Source: Psychrosphaera aestuarii
GTDB lineage: Bacteria > Pseudomonadota > Gammaproteobacteria > Enterobacterales > Alteromonadaceae
NCBI RefSeq assembly: GCF_017948405.1
Contig: NZ_CP072844.1
Location: forward strand, 1,178,001-1,242,000
DNA: 64,000 bases
Direction of reading: 5' to 3'
Positions 36,679 to 46,878 of this stretch are shown here, one piece after another. Numbering within the stretch: the stretch's first letter is position 1; the number at the start of each line of letters is the position of its first letter. The position numbers and the translations under genes are program-made. The notes below the pieces were generated by a model, which did not search any database, had not been told where the DNA came from, and saw only the letters and a program-made list of their open reading frames with translations.

Positions 36679-37807
36679 ATTTCGCTTAGGTCTCATTGTC
36701 AATCCGCTGGCTGGCCTTGGAGGCACAGTTGGCTTGAAGGGCTCTGATGGACAAGACACCGCGGAGTTAGCATTGCAAAAGGGTGCAAAACCTTTAGCGA
36801 ACGAGCGAATTAAAATAGCACTTAAAGAAGTAAGTGATTACTACCAAAATCTAGAAGTGTTCACCGTTTCTGGTGATATGGGCGAAAGCACGTGTAACGC
36901 ACTTGGCATACCCTGTCACATTGTTCATTCGCCGGTGGTGAATCACAATGGAGCTACTAGTTTTGAAGACACAGAATCAGCTGCTCGAATAATGTCTGAG
37001 CTAAATCTGGATTTGCTATTGTTTGCTGGTGGGGATGGAACGGCACGCAATATATGTGCGTCGGTTGATAACACAACTGTGTTAGGCGTACCTGCGGGTT
37101 GTAAGATTCACTCAGGTGTATATGCAATAACACCAAAAGCAGCCGGTCGAATTGTAAAAATGCTAGTCGCTGGTGAGTTAGTGTCGTTGACTGATGCTGA
37201 TGTGATGGATATTGATGAGACCTTATTTAGGCAAGGCATCGTAAAAGCAAAACGCTATGGTGAATTACAAATTCCAGCAGAGTTGCGTTATGTGCAAAAT
37301 GTAAAAATGGGCGGCAAAGAAAGCGACGAATTAGTGCTTCAGGATATCGCGGCTCACGTTATTGAGGAAATGGAAGAAGATGAGCTTTATGTGATGGGCT
37401 CAGGCAGTACGGTCGCTTTTATTATGGAGGAGCTCGGTTGCGACAATACCTTGCTTGGCGTTGACGTTCTTCTGGATCAACAAGTCGTAGCATCTGATGT
37501 AACGGCTGCGCAATTGCTCGATATAGTCGCTGGAAAGCGCGCTAAGCTCGTTATTACGTTAATAGGTGGCCAAGGCCATATCTTTGGTCGAGGCAATCAG
37601 CAGTTGTCTCCACAGCTAATTAAAGAAATAGGTCGCGACAATATAATTGTTGTGGCAACTAAAACCAAATTACAAGCACTAGAAGGTCGTCCACTCATTG
37701 CTGATACCGGTGATGTTGAGTTGGACAAAATGTTATCGGGGCCAATTACAGTGGTAACTGGCTACCATGACCAAGTTATTTACCCAGTCGGCTACGAGGA
37801 GTTATAG
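36656..37807 (+). CDS. ATP-NAD kinase family protein (AcoX-like)
   Basis: About 383 residues. Motif GLIVNPLAGLGGTVGLKGSDG is at the start, with GGDGTARNI near 118, the nucleotide-binding GGDGT of NAD/diacylglycerol kinases, and PAGCKIHSGVYA. It is not the housekeeping NadK and its substrate is unknown. ATG 36656 is preferred (AGAGAAG upstream). It overlaps epmC by 23 bases and is directly followed by yfcL, so the three are an operon. Confidence 0.85.
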   Translation: MTNKLQRKFRLGLIVNPLAGLGGTVGLKGSDGQDTAELALQKGAKPLANERIKIALKEVSDYYQNLEVFTVSGDMGESTCNALGIPCHIVHSPVVNHNGATSFEDTESAARIMSELNLDLLLFAGGDGTARNICASVDNTTVLGVPAGCKIHSGVYAITPKAAGRIVKMLVAGELVSLTDADVMDIDETLFRQGIVKAKRYGELQIPAELRYVQNVKMGGKESDELVLQDIAAHVIEEMEEDELYVMGSGSTVAFIMEELGCDNTLLGVDVLLDQQVVASDVTAAQLLDIVAGKRAKLVITLIGGQGHIFGRGNQQLSPQLIKEIGRDNIIVVATKTKLQALEGRPLIADTGDVELDKMLSGPITVVTGYHDQVIYPVGYEEL

Positions 37808-38092
37808 ATGGTTGATTTAGAAGCATTGAGTGATAAGGCTCAAGAATATTTTGATGGTTATGTAGCAGAAGGCACTGATGATCAATTGTTTGCAAGTGGC
37901 TATTTAAGAGGGCATGTTGATTTAGTTATCGGTACCGCTATTGTTAAACAAGAAACGTTAACATTAGAATCGCTGGTTGATGACGTAGAGAAAAGTGTAA
38001 ACAAAGCTATTAAGAATGGTGAGTTAGAGCAAAATGATATTGAAACGGTTAATGATATGTTAAACCGTTTAATTAAATATTTAGCCGAATAA
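37808..38092 (+). CDS. yfcL: YfcL family protein
   Basis: 94 residues. It carries the family motif DDQLFASGYLRGHVDLVIG near residue 24, matching YfcL, plus an all-helical C-terminus. The ATG abuts the stop codon of the ATP-NAD kinase-like gene, so it is co-translated. Function unknown; the genomic neighbourhood with aroC and epmC is conserved. Confidence 0.88.
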   Translation: MVDLEALSDKAQEYFDGYVAEGTDDQLFASGYLRGHVDLVIGTAIVKQETLTLESLVDDVEKSVNKAIKNGELEQNDIETVNDMLNRLIKYLAE

Positions 38093-38164
38093 GGTTAGAC
38101 GTAGGCATGCTTGAGTCATTGCAGTATTTCAAATAAGGCTACTCAAAACCGACAGCGGAATAGC

Positions 38165-38189
38165 AAAAAAGGGCGATAAGCCCTTTTTT
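38165..38189. terminator. Intrinsic terminator after yfcL
   Basis: Stem GGGC/GCCC with loop GATAA, A6 before and T6 after. It ends the prmB-yfcL unit and also faces the 3' end of the convergent gene ending at 38243. Confidence 0.8.
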
Positions 38190-38242
38190 ATTGTCTAACG
38201 GATAATCAGCACTAGCTTATATCGTGATTAGTAATTACAGAG

Positions 38243-41200
38243 TTAGCCAATGAGGTCTAATTTCCATGTGCTTTTATCAGCGAACTCTTCGCTCACAAAC
38301 TTCATAAAGTCAGCATGTGGCAGAGGACGACTGAAGAAGTAGCCTTGGATATATTGGCAGCCGTAATTATCAATAATTCGTAATTGCTCCAATGTTTCGA
38401 CGCCTTCAGCAACTACATTTAACTGCATTGTTTCAGCAAGTAGCATAATCGCTTTTACAATAGCAGCATCATTTTCATTGGTATCAATATCAACAATGAA
38501 CGATCGATCTATTTTTAAGGTATCGATTGGGAATTTTTTCAAATAACTCAGTGATGAGTAACCAGTTCCAAAATCATCGACGGCGATTCGAATGCCCATG
38601 TCTTTAAACATCTGTAGTCGGCCTATGTTGTCTTCTACATCCGACATGACGGCGCTTTCGGTTAACTCCAACTCCAGTAAGTGTTTTGGAAGTTCGCTAA
38701 GCTCAAGCGCATTCCTAACATTATCAACTAAATTTGTTTGTTTGAATTGAATACTCGAAACGTTTACTGAAACTCGAATATCATGTCCCGCGTCACGCCA
38801 CTCTTTTGCTTGCATACAAGCTTGCTGAAGGATCCAGTCTCCTAGTTCAACAATTATTCCAGACTCTTCGGCGATAGGTATGAAATCAGCTGGCGAAACA
38901 AAACCCAGCTCTGGGTGAATCCAACGAAGTAGTGCCTCAGCCTTGGTGATTTGGTTGGTCTTTAAATCGACTTGTGGCTGATAGTAAAGCTCAAATTCTT
39001 GATTTTTTAGTGCTGAACGAAGGTACTCTTCTAATTGCAGTCGCTCCATTGCTCTATCATTGAGAGAATTAGAGTAATATTTAAAGGTTCTGCGTCCGTC
39101 CTCTTTGGCCTGATACATCGCCACATCAGCATGTTTCATTAATTCTTGAACCGTGCTTCCATTTTCCGGGTACATAGCAATACCAATACTAGGCGTCACT
39201 GAAACCTCGTAGCCATCTACCGTAATTGGTTTAGAAATACTTTCAATAATCCGTTGAGTAACGTTTGTTGTTTCTTCTGGGCTATCAAGATGGCTTAGGA
39301 ATACAGTAAATTCATCTCCACCTAAACGAGCTATTTCATTTTTAAATGATTTTACATCGTAGTTTCGGCCGACAAAGTCACTGTTCCTAACGCTTTGGCG
39401 TAACCGTTCAGCAACTTGCATTAAGACTTTGTCACCAAAGTTGTGGCCCAATGTATCGTTTATTCGTTTAAATCGGTCTAAGTCGATAAACATTACGCCT
39501 GCATTGTAATTACCGCGCTTAGCTAAGGATAAAAAGCGTTCCATACTCTCATAGAAGCTTTGACGATTAGGCAAACCCGTTAAGCTGTCAAAATAAGCGA
39601 GCTTATGTAGTTTTTTCTCATTTGCAATTTGCTGTTGGATTTTAATCTGTTGCTGCCTAACAAGTATTAAAAATAAAACACTCGCGGCAACAAAATAAAA
39701 TAAATAAGCGTACCATGTGCGCCACAAAGGAGGCATCACTCGAATTGGAATAGCAAGTTCGTCACTCCAAACACCGCCGTTGTTACTCCCCTTTACTTTA
39801 AGGGTATAAAAACCATCTGGCAGCGATGAAAATGATATGTGATTGCTGGTCCCAAGATCAGACCAAATTTCGCTTAAGCCTTCCATCTTGTATTTATAAC
39901 GATTTAATTCCGGTTTTGTGTAATCTAAAGCGGCAAATTCAAAGTCGATTACAGTTTCATCGTAATCTAAAACCAAAGTACCATTCTTGTTAAAGAGTTG
40001 GTGTATTGGTGTTTCATTATTTGATTGGCTAAATTTAGTAAGCCTAATAGGAGGCTTGTACGTGTTTAACGAAACTTCACTTGGTATAAATGTGTTAAAG
40101 CCATTTGGTCCGCCAAAAAACATGCGGCCTGATTTTGATTTAAAAAATGAGCCACTGTGAAAGTCATTACCCTGTAAACCATGGCTAGTATTAAAATTGA
40201 CGGAAAATAGGTTAACCGGATTTAAACGACTGAGCCCTTTAGAGTGGCTAATCCAAATTAAGCCGTTCTCGTCTTCTAACACACCATAGGTAAAACTGCT
40301 GGCTAAACCTTGGTCTGTACCAATATGTAAAAAGTCGACAATACCTTGCTCAAGTTTTGCTTTGTCCAGTCTCGCTACACCCGCATCTTTAGTCGCCAAC
40401 CATAGATAATCTTTAGTATCTAACAAGCCTAGAATCGAATTAGACTTAATCGTATTTGGATTGTTTTTATCAATTTTGAAGACTTCAACTTCACCAGTCT
40501 CTAAGTTTATTTTGTTTAGGCCGTCACCGAGTGTACCAGCCCAGATATGCCCTTTTCTATCTTCTGTAACATCTATAATATAATTCGAAGATAGGCCATC
40601 GGAAGCAGTAAATTTAGAAAGGTTCATTTCAGAATCGAAAATATTCAGTCCTCCACCATAAGTAGATACAACAGTAGACCTCTCTTTAGTTTCTATTATT
40701 TTGGATATTGCATTTGAGGATAGTGCGTTTTCACTGTTAGAAGTATTTTCAATGTTGTATTGAGCTAATTGCCCATTTTCTAAATTTTTAACATAAACAC
40801 CAGCGTCCATTGTGCCAATCCACAACTTGTTAGAAGATGAAACATTTAAACTCGGCACAGCAATCGGTTGTTTTGGCCCCATTTCCTCAGATAGTGAAAA
40901 ATGACTGAGCGAATTAGACACTTTTTCATATTTACTTATTCCTCCCTCCAAACTGCCAATATATAAAGTATTATCCTGCGTTTCTGCAAACGATAAAATG
41001 TCGTCACTCTCCATTAAAGGTGATGTTGCACTGCTGATATGTTGGAAAGGTCTGCTAGATGCATTCCAGTAGTTAACTCCTTTAATAGAGCCTAACCAAA
41101 TTACACCTCCATCATCTTCAAATATAGAGCTAATCTGATTGCTCAATAGGCTTGTATTCCGATTGTTCTCTGCAATATACCGTGTGAAGCTTTGGGATTG

Positions 41201-42160
41201 AGAATTAAACTTGCAAAGGCCATTTTGCGTAGCAAACCACGACGAACCGTTAGAGTCTTCCATGACATCATTTACCATGCTGTCACAAAACGAATATGGG
41301 TCAGATTTATCAGGCTTGAAATGTCTCGTTTCTCTTGAATTTAAATTGACTAAAAGAACTCCGTGATATTCTGTACCAGCCCATAGGTGATTGTCGTGTG
41401 TTACATGAAGTGTTCTTATATCGTTTATTTGTGACTTAGAGTTAGTCTCTATTGTTAACTGGTGAAACTTTGATTCGGAAAAATTTTTGACGTTTATTCC
41501 CTCGTCATATGTTGCGACGTACATCGTTCCATAAGTGTCGAAGGTTAAATCACTAATACGGTTAGATGATAGATTCGACAGTTTGTCTGCAGTATACTTG
41601 GTGAATGAGTTTGTGTTCGGATTAAACTGAACTAGACCTGATTTTGACGTGCCAAACCAAATGTTTTTATCTGGACCTTCGGCGATTGTTACAAATTCTA
41701 ATCCTTTGATAGAATTGTAGTCTTTATGTTCCTCGAAGCTTAAAAACGTATTTTTTTCAGGCAAAAATAAACTCAAGCCCCCATCGCGTCCAATCCATAA
41801 CCTTTCCTCTGAATCTCTAAAAATAGTTCTGATTAGGTTACTATTGAGCTTTAGTCTATCGCCAATTTTAAATTTGAAGTGTTGAGCAGTTCTACCATCA
41901 TATTTAATTAAACCATCATTTGTACCAATCCAAATAAAGCCAAGTTTATCTTGAGCAATGTCATTGACTGTATTATTAGAAAGAAGGTTATTCGAGTCTA
42001 AAGAAGAAAATATAATTGTGGATTGGAGAAACGTTTTTGGCTCGCTGAGATTAATATTCGAAATATTCATCTCTGATGCTTGAGAAGTGAAGTTTATTAA
42101 TACTGAGATTAATACTATAGAAAATGTACCGATAGTTCTGAAAAGCTTTGGAAAACTCAT
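38243..42160 (-). CDS. Beta-propeller sensor with GGDEF-EAL output
   Basis: About 1305 residues. A signal peptide (~1-29) is followed by a huge periplasmic sensor of two-component-regulator propeller repeats (~50-720; recurrent pattern GLIWISHSKGLSRLNP, DGGVIWLGSIKGVNYWN) and a Y_Y_Y-type beta domain (~750-820). A membrane helix lies near 840 (YLFYFVAASVLFLILV), then GGDEF and EAL. The cyclase has intact GGDEF near 945 but a ~13-residue insert between RNSD and ARLGGDEF, so the RxxD inhibitory site is displaced. EAL motifs are complete (AEALLRW, DDFGTGYSS, KIDRSF, AEGVET). It may sense polysaccharide-related or other periplasmic ligands. ATG 42160 is preferred over TTG 42169. Confidence 0.88.
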   Translation of the reverse strand: MSFPKLFRTIGTFSIVLISVLINFTSQASEMNISNINLSEPKTFLQSTIIFSSLDSNNLLSNNTVNDIAQDKLGFIWIGTNDGLIKYDGRTAQHFKFKIGDRLKLNSNLIRTIFRDSEERLWIGRDGGLSLFLPEKNTFLSFEEHKDYNSIKGLEFVTIAEGPDKNIWFGTSKSGLVQFNPNTNSFTKYTADKLSNLSSNRISDLTFDTYGTMYVATYDEGINVKNFSESKFHQLTIETNSKSQINDIRTLHVTHDNHLWAGTEYHGVLLVNLNSRETRHFKPDKSDPYSFCDSMVNDVMEDSNGSSWFATQNGLCKFNSQSQSFTRYIAENNRNTSLLSNQISSIFEDDGGVIWLGSIKGVNYWNASSRPFQHISSATSPLMESDDILSFAETQDNTLYIGSLEGGISKYEKVSNSLSHFSLSEEMGPKQPIAVPSLNVSSSNKLWIGTMDAGVYVKNLENGQLAQYNIENTSNSENALSSNAISKIIETKERSTVVSTYGGGLNIFDSEMNLSKFTASDGLSSNYIIDVTEDRKGHIWAGTLGDGLNKINLETGEVEVFKIDKNNPNTIKSNSILGLLDTKDYLWLATKDAGVARLDKAKLEQGIVDFLHIGTDQGLASSFTYGVLEDENGLIWISHSKGLSRLNPVNLFSVNFNTSHGLQGNDFHSGSFFKSKSGRMFFGGPNGFNTFIPSEVSLNTYKPPIRLTKFSQSNNETPIHQLFNKNGTLVLDYDETVIDFEFAALDYTKPELNRYKYKMEGLSEIWSDLGTSNHISFSSLPDGFYTLKVKGSNNGGVWSDELAIPIRVMPPLWRTWYAYLFYFVAASVLFLILVRQQQIKIQQQIANEKKLHKLAYFDSLTGLPNRQSFYESMERFLSLAKRGNYNAGVMFIDLDRFKRINDTLGHNFGDKVLMQVAERLRQSVRNSDFVGRNYDVKSFKNEIARLGGDEFTVFLSHLDSPEETTNVTQRIIESISKPITVDGYEVSVTPSIGIAMYPENGSTVQELMKHADVAMYQAKEDGRRTFKYYSNSLNDRAMERLQLEEYLRSALKNQEFELYYQPQVDLKTNQITKAEALLRWIHPELGFVSPADFIPIAEESGIIVELGDWILQQACMQAKEWRDAGHDIRVSVNVSSIQFKQTNLVDNVRNALELSELPKHLLELELTESAVMSDVEDNIGRLQMFKDMGIRIAVDDFGTGYSSLSYLKKFPIDTLKIDRSFIVDIDTNENDAAIVKAIMLLAETMQLNVVAEGVETLEQLRIIDNYGCQYIQGYFFSRPLPHADFMKFVSEEFADKSTWKLDLIG

Positions 42161-42224
42161 AACGACCAAAAAAAAGTGAGAAGTTGTTAGTTTATATCAT
42201 GTAAAAACTCATATGTCACATGAC

Positions 42225-42257
42225 AAAAAAGGCTCCTCAATTCATGAGGAGCCTTTT
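42225..42257 (-). terminator. Intrinsic terminator of the subtilase gene
   Basis: On the minus strand the stem GGCTCCTCA/TGAGGAGCC (9 bp, 5-base loop) is followed by six T's and lies only a few bases after the stop at 42262. A strong terminator separating the subtilase from the propeller sensor gene. Confidence 0.88.
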
Positions 42258-42261
42258 ACTT

Positions 42262-44460
42262 TTATTCTTGATTTACCCAATTTGTTGTCACTTTCTTGTG
42301 AGGTAAATCTTTACTAGAACCACCTGGCGGCCAAATGATAGCATTTGTTTTTAAATCTTTGCTAGACCCACCGGGAGGCCAAATAATAGCATTTGTCTTT
42401 AAATCTTTGCTAGACCCGCCGGGAGGCCAAATGATCGCATTTGCTGTAGTTTCCTTTTTCTTCGGGTGAGGTAAGTCCTTACTTGATCCACCAGGAGGCC
42501 AAATAATAGCATTTGTCTTTAAATCTTTACTAGACCCGCCGGGAGGCCAAATGATCGCATTTGCTGTAGTTTCCTTTTTCTTCGGGTGAGGTAAGTCTTT
42601 ACTTGAACCACCAGGAGGCCAAATAATCGCTTGAGTTGTTAGTGCATCTTCAGCAGTACCATCCCATTCGAACCCATCGTTTTCTAAAACATAGTATTCT
42701 TCAGTTTCAGGGTTCCAGCGTGCTGGACCAGAGTAAAACTCTTCTGCCTGAAGTGATTTTTTGATGTCCATACCCGTATTGGCGCAGCCAGAAGCTTGGC
42801 TCATTACTGCCTCATAGGCATCAACCATACCAGCGCCTTGACGGAAAATACTAAAACCTAAATCGCCTTCTTTTGTTTGCGCCATACGTGCAGTGTCAAT
42901 TAAACGGCATTTAACATCGTCTGGAGAAAGGTTTGGCTGGTCTTGTAGCATTAGCGCAACAATACCTGACGTTACGGCTGTCGCTTGAGAGGTGCCAGAT
43001 AATAGGAAGTAACCGTTGTTGTCATCATAAACGCTATAGTTTTTAAATAGAGACGACTTTTCTGACATTAGACCTTGTAAGTGCGCGCCAGGAGCAACTA
43101 ATTCAGGTTTAATAAAGCCTGCATGAGTAGGACCAGAGCTTGAGAAGCTAGCAACAAAGTCATCTTCAAAATTAAAAGGCGTGTAATTATCAGAAGTTGC
43201 ACCAACAGTAATTAAATATGGATTGTTACCCGGAACACCAACTGTCATGCCGTTAGGGCCTGTGTTACCAGCAGAAGTAATAACTGTAATACCGGCATCC
43301 CATGCAGCCATTAAAGCAACGTTAATAGGATCGTAGAAATACAAGGATTGAACTTCAGAACCAAAGGATAAGTTTAATACTTTAATATTTAGGCGATCTT
43401 TATTTTCGATAACATAAATAATGGCAGTTAAAATATCTGAATATGTAGAGTCACCGTTTTTATCAAATGCTTTGATAGAAATTAGATCAACATCCGGAGC
43501 GATACCGTTGAAAGAGTTAGTAGGTTGCCCATCTTCAGTGTAAGTCACTTCGCTATTTGCGATAAGGCTGGTTACGTGAGTACCGTGACCAAACTTGTCT
43601 TTTTTACCACCAACCAGTGATAAGCGGTGGATTTCACGCTTTTCGCCAAATGAATTATATTCAAGTTGTTCAAAATTAGCTAAACCAGAGTCTATTACAG
43701 CAACACCGACGCCGCGACCAGTAATACCCATTTCGTGTAGCTCATTTGCACGTACTTGAGTCGGAAAGTAGGTATCACGCTGTTCATTGCGAGTAATATT
43801 TTGCTTAACGGAGTCTAGTTCAACAACAGATCCATCAGATAAGTTTAAAGCGATGTAATAATCTGAGTCTGAAACACTTGATAGAGAATCAAACTTCATG
43901 GCCAGTTTTACTTTACTACCACTTTGAACAGAAACTAAATTATCGAAATAGTGAGTATAAGAATTGCCGTCAACATTTTTAACTAGCTTTTCACCGTTAA
44001 CTTTTAAGTTTTTTAACGCACCGTTTGCAGCAGGCCAGTTAATAGTGATGCTCTCTAGTTCTGCATCTTCACTAGTTTTATTTTTTGCTGTCCAAACCAC
44101 TTTACTCTGTTTAGCTTTGAAACGAAGAGGCTTTTTGTTATGCCATTCATCCGATTTACCATCCAGCTTTACTTTCGCGTCTGAGAACAGACGAATAAGT
44201 GGGTTATTCTTTTTAATTGCTGAAACTTGATCGTCTGTCAGCATGGCAGAAATTGCCGGTATTACGGCAAAGTCATGCACAACTTCACCACCAATTTCAT
44301 TTACTAATGAAATCATTGAACCTTTGCTAGCACCCTGCAAAATGTATGCTTGGTGTGATTGGTAGCTTTTCATTCCAGTCAGAGTTAATAGGACTGCAAC
44401 AAGACCTACAACAGCAAACGACAAAGTCCATTTTTTATTGCTCAATCTTGGTAAAAACAT
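42262..44460 (-). CDS. S8 subtilisin-like serine peptidase with repetitive C-terminus
   Basis: 732 residues. An N-terminal membrane anchor or signal is at ~12-30, then an inhibitor-I9-like propeptide (~38-95) and an extra beta domain (~105-225). The catalytic domain (~230-555) has triad Asp257 (VAVIDSGLANF), His292 (FGHGTHVTS) and Ser491 (LSGTSQATAVTSG), oxyanion Asn399 (SAGNTGPNG). The C-terminus (~610-725) contains six copies of IIWPPGGSSKDL separated by short lysine-rich or KTN linkers. Probably exported; the role of the repeats is unknown. Monocistronic, with its own terminator. Confidence 0.92.
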   Translation of the reverse strand: MFLPRLSNKKWTLSFAVVGLVAVLLTLTGMKSYQSHQAYILQGASKGSMISLVNEIGGEVVHDFAVIPAISAMLTDDQVSAIKKNNPLIRLFSDAKVKLDGKSDEWHNKKPLRFKAKQSKVVWTAKNKTSEDAELESITINWPAANGALKNLKVNGEKLVKNVDGNSYTHYFDNLVSVQSGSKVKLAMKFDSLSSVSDSDYYIALNLSDGSVVELDSVKQNITRNEQRDTYFPTQVRANELHEMGITGRGVGVAVIDSGLANFEQLEYNSFGEKREIHRLSLVGGKKDKFGHGTHVTSLIANSEVTYTEDGQPTNSFNGIAPDVDLISIKAFDKNGDSTYSDILTAIIYVIENKDRLNIKVLNLSFGSEVQSLYFYDPINVALMAAWDAGITVITSAGNTGPNGMTVGVPGNNPYLITVGATSDNYTPFNFEDDFVASFSSSGPTHAGFIKPELVAPGAHLQGLMSEKSSLFKNYSVYDDNNGYFLLSGTSQATAVTSGIVALMLQDQPNLSPDDVKCRLIDTARMAQTKEGDLGFSIFRQGAGMVDAYEAVMSQASGCANTGMDIKKSLQAEEFYSGPARWNPETEEYYVLENDGFEWDGTAEDALTTQAIIWPPGGSSKDLPHPKKKETTANAIIWPPGGSSKDLKTNAIIWPPGGSSKDLPHPKKKETTANAIIWPPGGSSKDLKTNAIIWPPGGSSKDLKTNAIIWPPGGSSKDLPHKKVTTNWVNQE
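42309..42630 (-). repeat. Tandem repeats encoding six copies of IIWPPGGSSKDL
   Basis: Six 36-base units share the core CGGGAGGCCAAATGATC or close variants; unit spacing is 48 or 72 bases. Two larger blocks of about 107 bases (42401-42507 and 42521-42627) are direct repeats offset by 120 bases with only about three mismatches, so a recent duplication is likely. Units lie in the 3' part of the subtilase gene and stay in frame. Confidence 0.92.
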
Positions 44461-44561
44461 AATGCTTAAAACCTTTTATTATTATTATGAAACAAATAAA
44501 AAGCAGTTTTTGTGCCAAAGTTTGCCTGTTTAAATAAAAAGATTGTTTTGGGTGGAGGAGC

Positions 44562-44593
44562 GCTGGAAGCTCACATTTTCAGGAGCCTCCAGC
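44562..44593. repeat. Stem-loop between dsbB and the subtilase gene
   Basis: GCTGGA and TCCAGC form the outer stem, then a 1x1 mismatch and an inner GCTC/GAGC stem, loop of 10 bases. No T tract follows in either direction, so it is not a typical terminator. The rest of the 161-base gap (44461-44621) shows nothing else. Confidence 0.4.
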
Positions 44594-44621
44594 TATTTAT
44601 GATGGGAAAAAAGAACAGATT

Positions 44622-45152
44622 TTATAATGACTTATTTTTGACAAGGCGAACAAAGAGGAAAAATATTGCCGTCAAAAAGTAAATGCTAAAGGTGATCACC
44701 ATCCATTGTGGCATCGACAACGACAAAAACACCCAGTCGATATCACCGCAGGTTCCTCGTGGTTCAAATACGTTTGGAAACCATTGGTGTAATTGAAGCC
44801 AACTTGGGAAATTTGGATATATGTCACAGGTCATCAGCAGCATAAAGTTGTCTGGATTTTGCATTCGAACGTGTTCAATCGCTAACTTTAGGCCCCAAAC
44901 AGATGCAACAATCCATGCTAAAAAACTCACAGCACGGAATAGTATTACATCAGGGCGAATTAACGCAGGAATAGCCGCAATTAACACACCTAATACTGCG
45001 ACGCGTTGATAAACACACATAATACATGGCTCTAACCCCATGCCATATTGGAAATATAAGGCGGTTAACTCTAATACGAGAGCACTAAGCGCCAATATAA
45101 ACCAAGGCCAGCGCGAAGCTGGCCAAGTGGAAAGGTTATTTACTACCGACAT
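44622..45152 (-). CDS. dsbB: Disulfide bond formation protein DsbB
   Basis: 176 residues with four membrane helices (~14-32, 48-65, 71-90, 145-165). The first redox pair CIMC is near residue 41-44 and the second pair in the periplasmic loop is Cys ~105 (LMTCDIYPNF) and ~133 (RGTCGDIDW). It passes electrons from DsbA to quinone. It begins 3 bases after nhaB ends, an operon typical of this group. Confidence 0.92.
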   Translation of the reverse strand: MSVVNNLSTWPASRWPWFILALSALVLELTALYFQYGMGLEPCIMCVYQRVAVLGVLIAAIPALIRPDVILFRAVSFLAWIVASVWGLKLAIEHVRMQNPDNFMLLMTCDIYPNFPSWLQLHQWFPNVFEPRGTCGDIDWVFLSLSMPQWMVITFSIYFLTAIFFLFVRLVKNKSL

Positions 45153-45154
45153 TA

Positions 45155-46738
45155 TTAGTGTCCAGCAGAACTCGGCTCACCAAGGCCCACATGATGCTCA
45201 ATCCAGTGGTTTTGGTACAGCCATTCGGTTGCTTCATACAAACCGTAATAGGTAGCCAATATTCCAACTACCGACAGCACAACCGTGTATGGGATTGCCA
45301 TAAATACCATTCGACCGTATGACAATCTAATTAATGGTGCTAGTGCAGATGTTAGTAGGAACAAGAATGCGGCTTGACCATTCGGTGTCGCAACAGACGG
45401 CAAGTTTGTACCTGTGTTAATCGCAACAGCTAGCATGTCAAACTCATCACGAGTAATGATACCTTTTTTAAGTGCAGCCGCTACTTCATTAATATAGACG
45501 GTACCTACAAATACGTTATCACTGACCATAGATAATAAGCCGTTGGCTATGAAGAACATAACGAGTTTCGTTTTGCCCTCGAAAGTGAGCACCCACGAGA
45601 TTACCGGAGCGAACAAACCTTGATCGATAATTACCGCAACAACGGCAAAAAACACACATAGTAAAGCAGTAAACGGCAATGCTTCTTCGAACGCTTTACC
45701 AATTTGATGCTCGTCTGTGATACCAGCCGCGGATGTTGCTAAAATGATAATGGTTAAACCTATTAAACCAACTTCAGCTAAGTGAAGAGCTAATCCAACA
45801 ATAAGCCAGATCGCGATCACGACTTGAGCAGCAAGCTTAACTTTGTCACGTTTTGTCATTTTTGCGTCACTGTCAGCGTCGTAATCCATAAGAATTAAGC
45901 GAACAGGTTCAGGAAGTTTCGCGCCATATCCAAAAACTTTGAATTTTTCGACTAAATAAGTAGTCAATAAGCCGGCAATAAGAGTCGGAATTGTAATTGG
46001 TGCCATTCTTAGAGCAAACTCTACAAACTGCCACCCAGCACGCTCAGCTATTACTAAGTTTTGTGGTTCACCAACCATGGTACAAACGCCACCTAAAGCT
46101 GTACCAACACCTGCGTGCATCATGATGTTTCGCATGAAAGCTCGAAACTCTTCTAAATCAGAACGCTTTAAGTTGTCTAAATGGTCGTCCGAAGTGTGGT
46201 CGTGTTCAATATGATTAAACTGTTTTCCCGATGCCACTTTGTGGTAAATCATGTAGAAGCCAGTAACAACGGTAATGATTACGGCTACAACGGTAAGTGC
46301 GTCTAGAAAAGCTGATAAAAATGCGGCTGCAAATGTGAAAGATAAGGAGAGTGCGATTTTAGATTTGACTTTAAGTAACATCTTTGTGAAAGAGTACATC
46401 AACAAGTCTTTCATAAAGTATATGCCGGCAACCATGAAGATAAGAAGCAATAGTACGCTTATGTTCGCGGATATCTCCTGCTGAACATGACCGGGACTTG
46501 TCATTCCGATGGCAACAGCCTCGATAACGAGTAGTCCACCAGGTTGAAGCGGATAGCATTTTAAAGCCATAGCCAATGTAAAGATAAACTCTATAACTAG
46601 CGCCCAGCCAGCTACGTAAGGGTCTATCATGAATATAATAGGGTTGATTATTAAACAGGCAATAATTGCAAGTTTGTACCATTCAGGAGAGTTTCCTAAA
46701 AAGTTTTGATAAAAAGCACTCAGAGAACTTTGCTGCAT
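45155..46738 (-). CDS. nhaB: Na+/H+ antiporter NhaB
   Basis: 527 residues, the family's usual size, with about a dozen hydrophobic segments. Motifs typical of NhaB include [20 protein letters not shown] near 145 and [20 protein letters not shown] near 220, and the late [11 protein letters not shown]. It exchanges sodium for protons at the inner membrane, fitting a marine organism. AGGAAAG precedes the ATG. Divergent from fadR, with the intergenic region shared. Confidence 0.94.
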   Translation of the reverse strand: MQQSSLSAFYQNFLGNSPEWYKLAIIACLIINPIIFMIDPYVAGWALVIEFIFTLAMALKCYPLQPGGLLVIEAVAIGMTSPGHVQQEISANISVLLLLIFMVAGIYFMKDLLMYSFTKMLLKVKSKIALSLSFTFAAAFLSAFLDALTVVAVIITVVTGFYMIYHKVASGKQFNHIEHDHTSDDHLDNLKRSDLEEFRAFMRNIMMHAGVGTALGGVCTMVGEPQNLVIAERAGWQFVEFALRMAPITIPTLIAGLLTTYLVEKFKVFGYGAKLPEPVRLILMDYDADSDAKMTKRDKVKLAAQVVIAIWLIVGLALHLAEVGLIGLTIIILATSAAGITDEHQIGKAFEEALPFTALLCVFFAVVAVIIDQGLFAPVISWVLTFEGKTKLVMFFIANGLLSMVSDNVFVGTVYINEVAAALKKGIITRDEFDMLAVAINTGTNLPSVATPNGQAAFLFLLTSALAPLIRLSYGRMVFMAIPYTVVLSVVGILATYYGLYEATEWLYQNHWIEHHVGLGEPSSAGH

Positions 46739-46878
46739 ACTTTCCTAGCCTTCCTTCTGATTATTAAGGTTTTTCACTTTTAGTATCATAGCAATGTACT
46801 AAAAATAAAATTGAATTGATAACTAATTTAGTGCTTTTTAACGGTTTTTGTTAGTTTCGAACACTAAAAATTGATTTG

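Noticed and set aside
42309..42630. Regular repeats that might suggest a CRISPR array
   Set aside because: They are in frame inside the subtilase gene, encode the same peptide, and spacing varies with conserved linkers; there are no unique spacers or cas genes.
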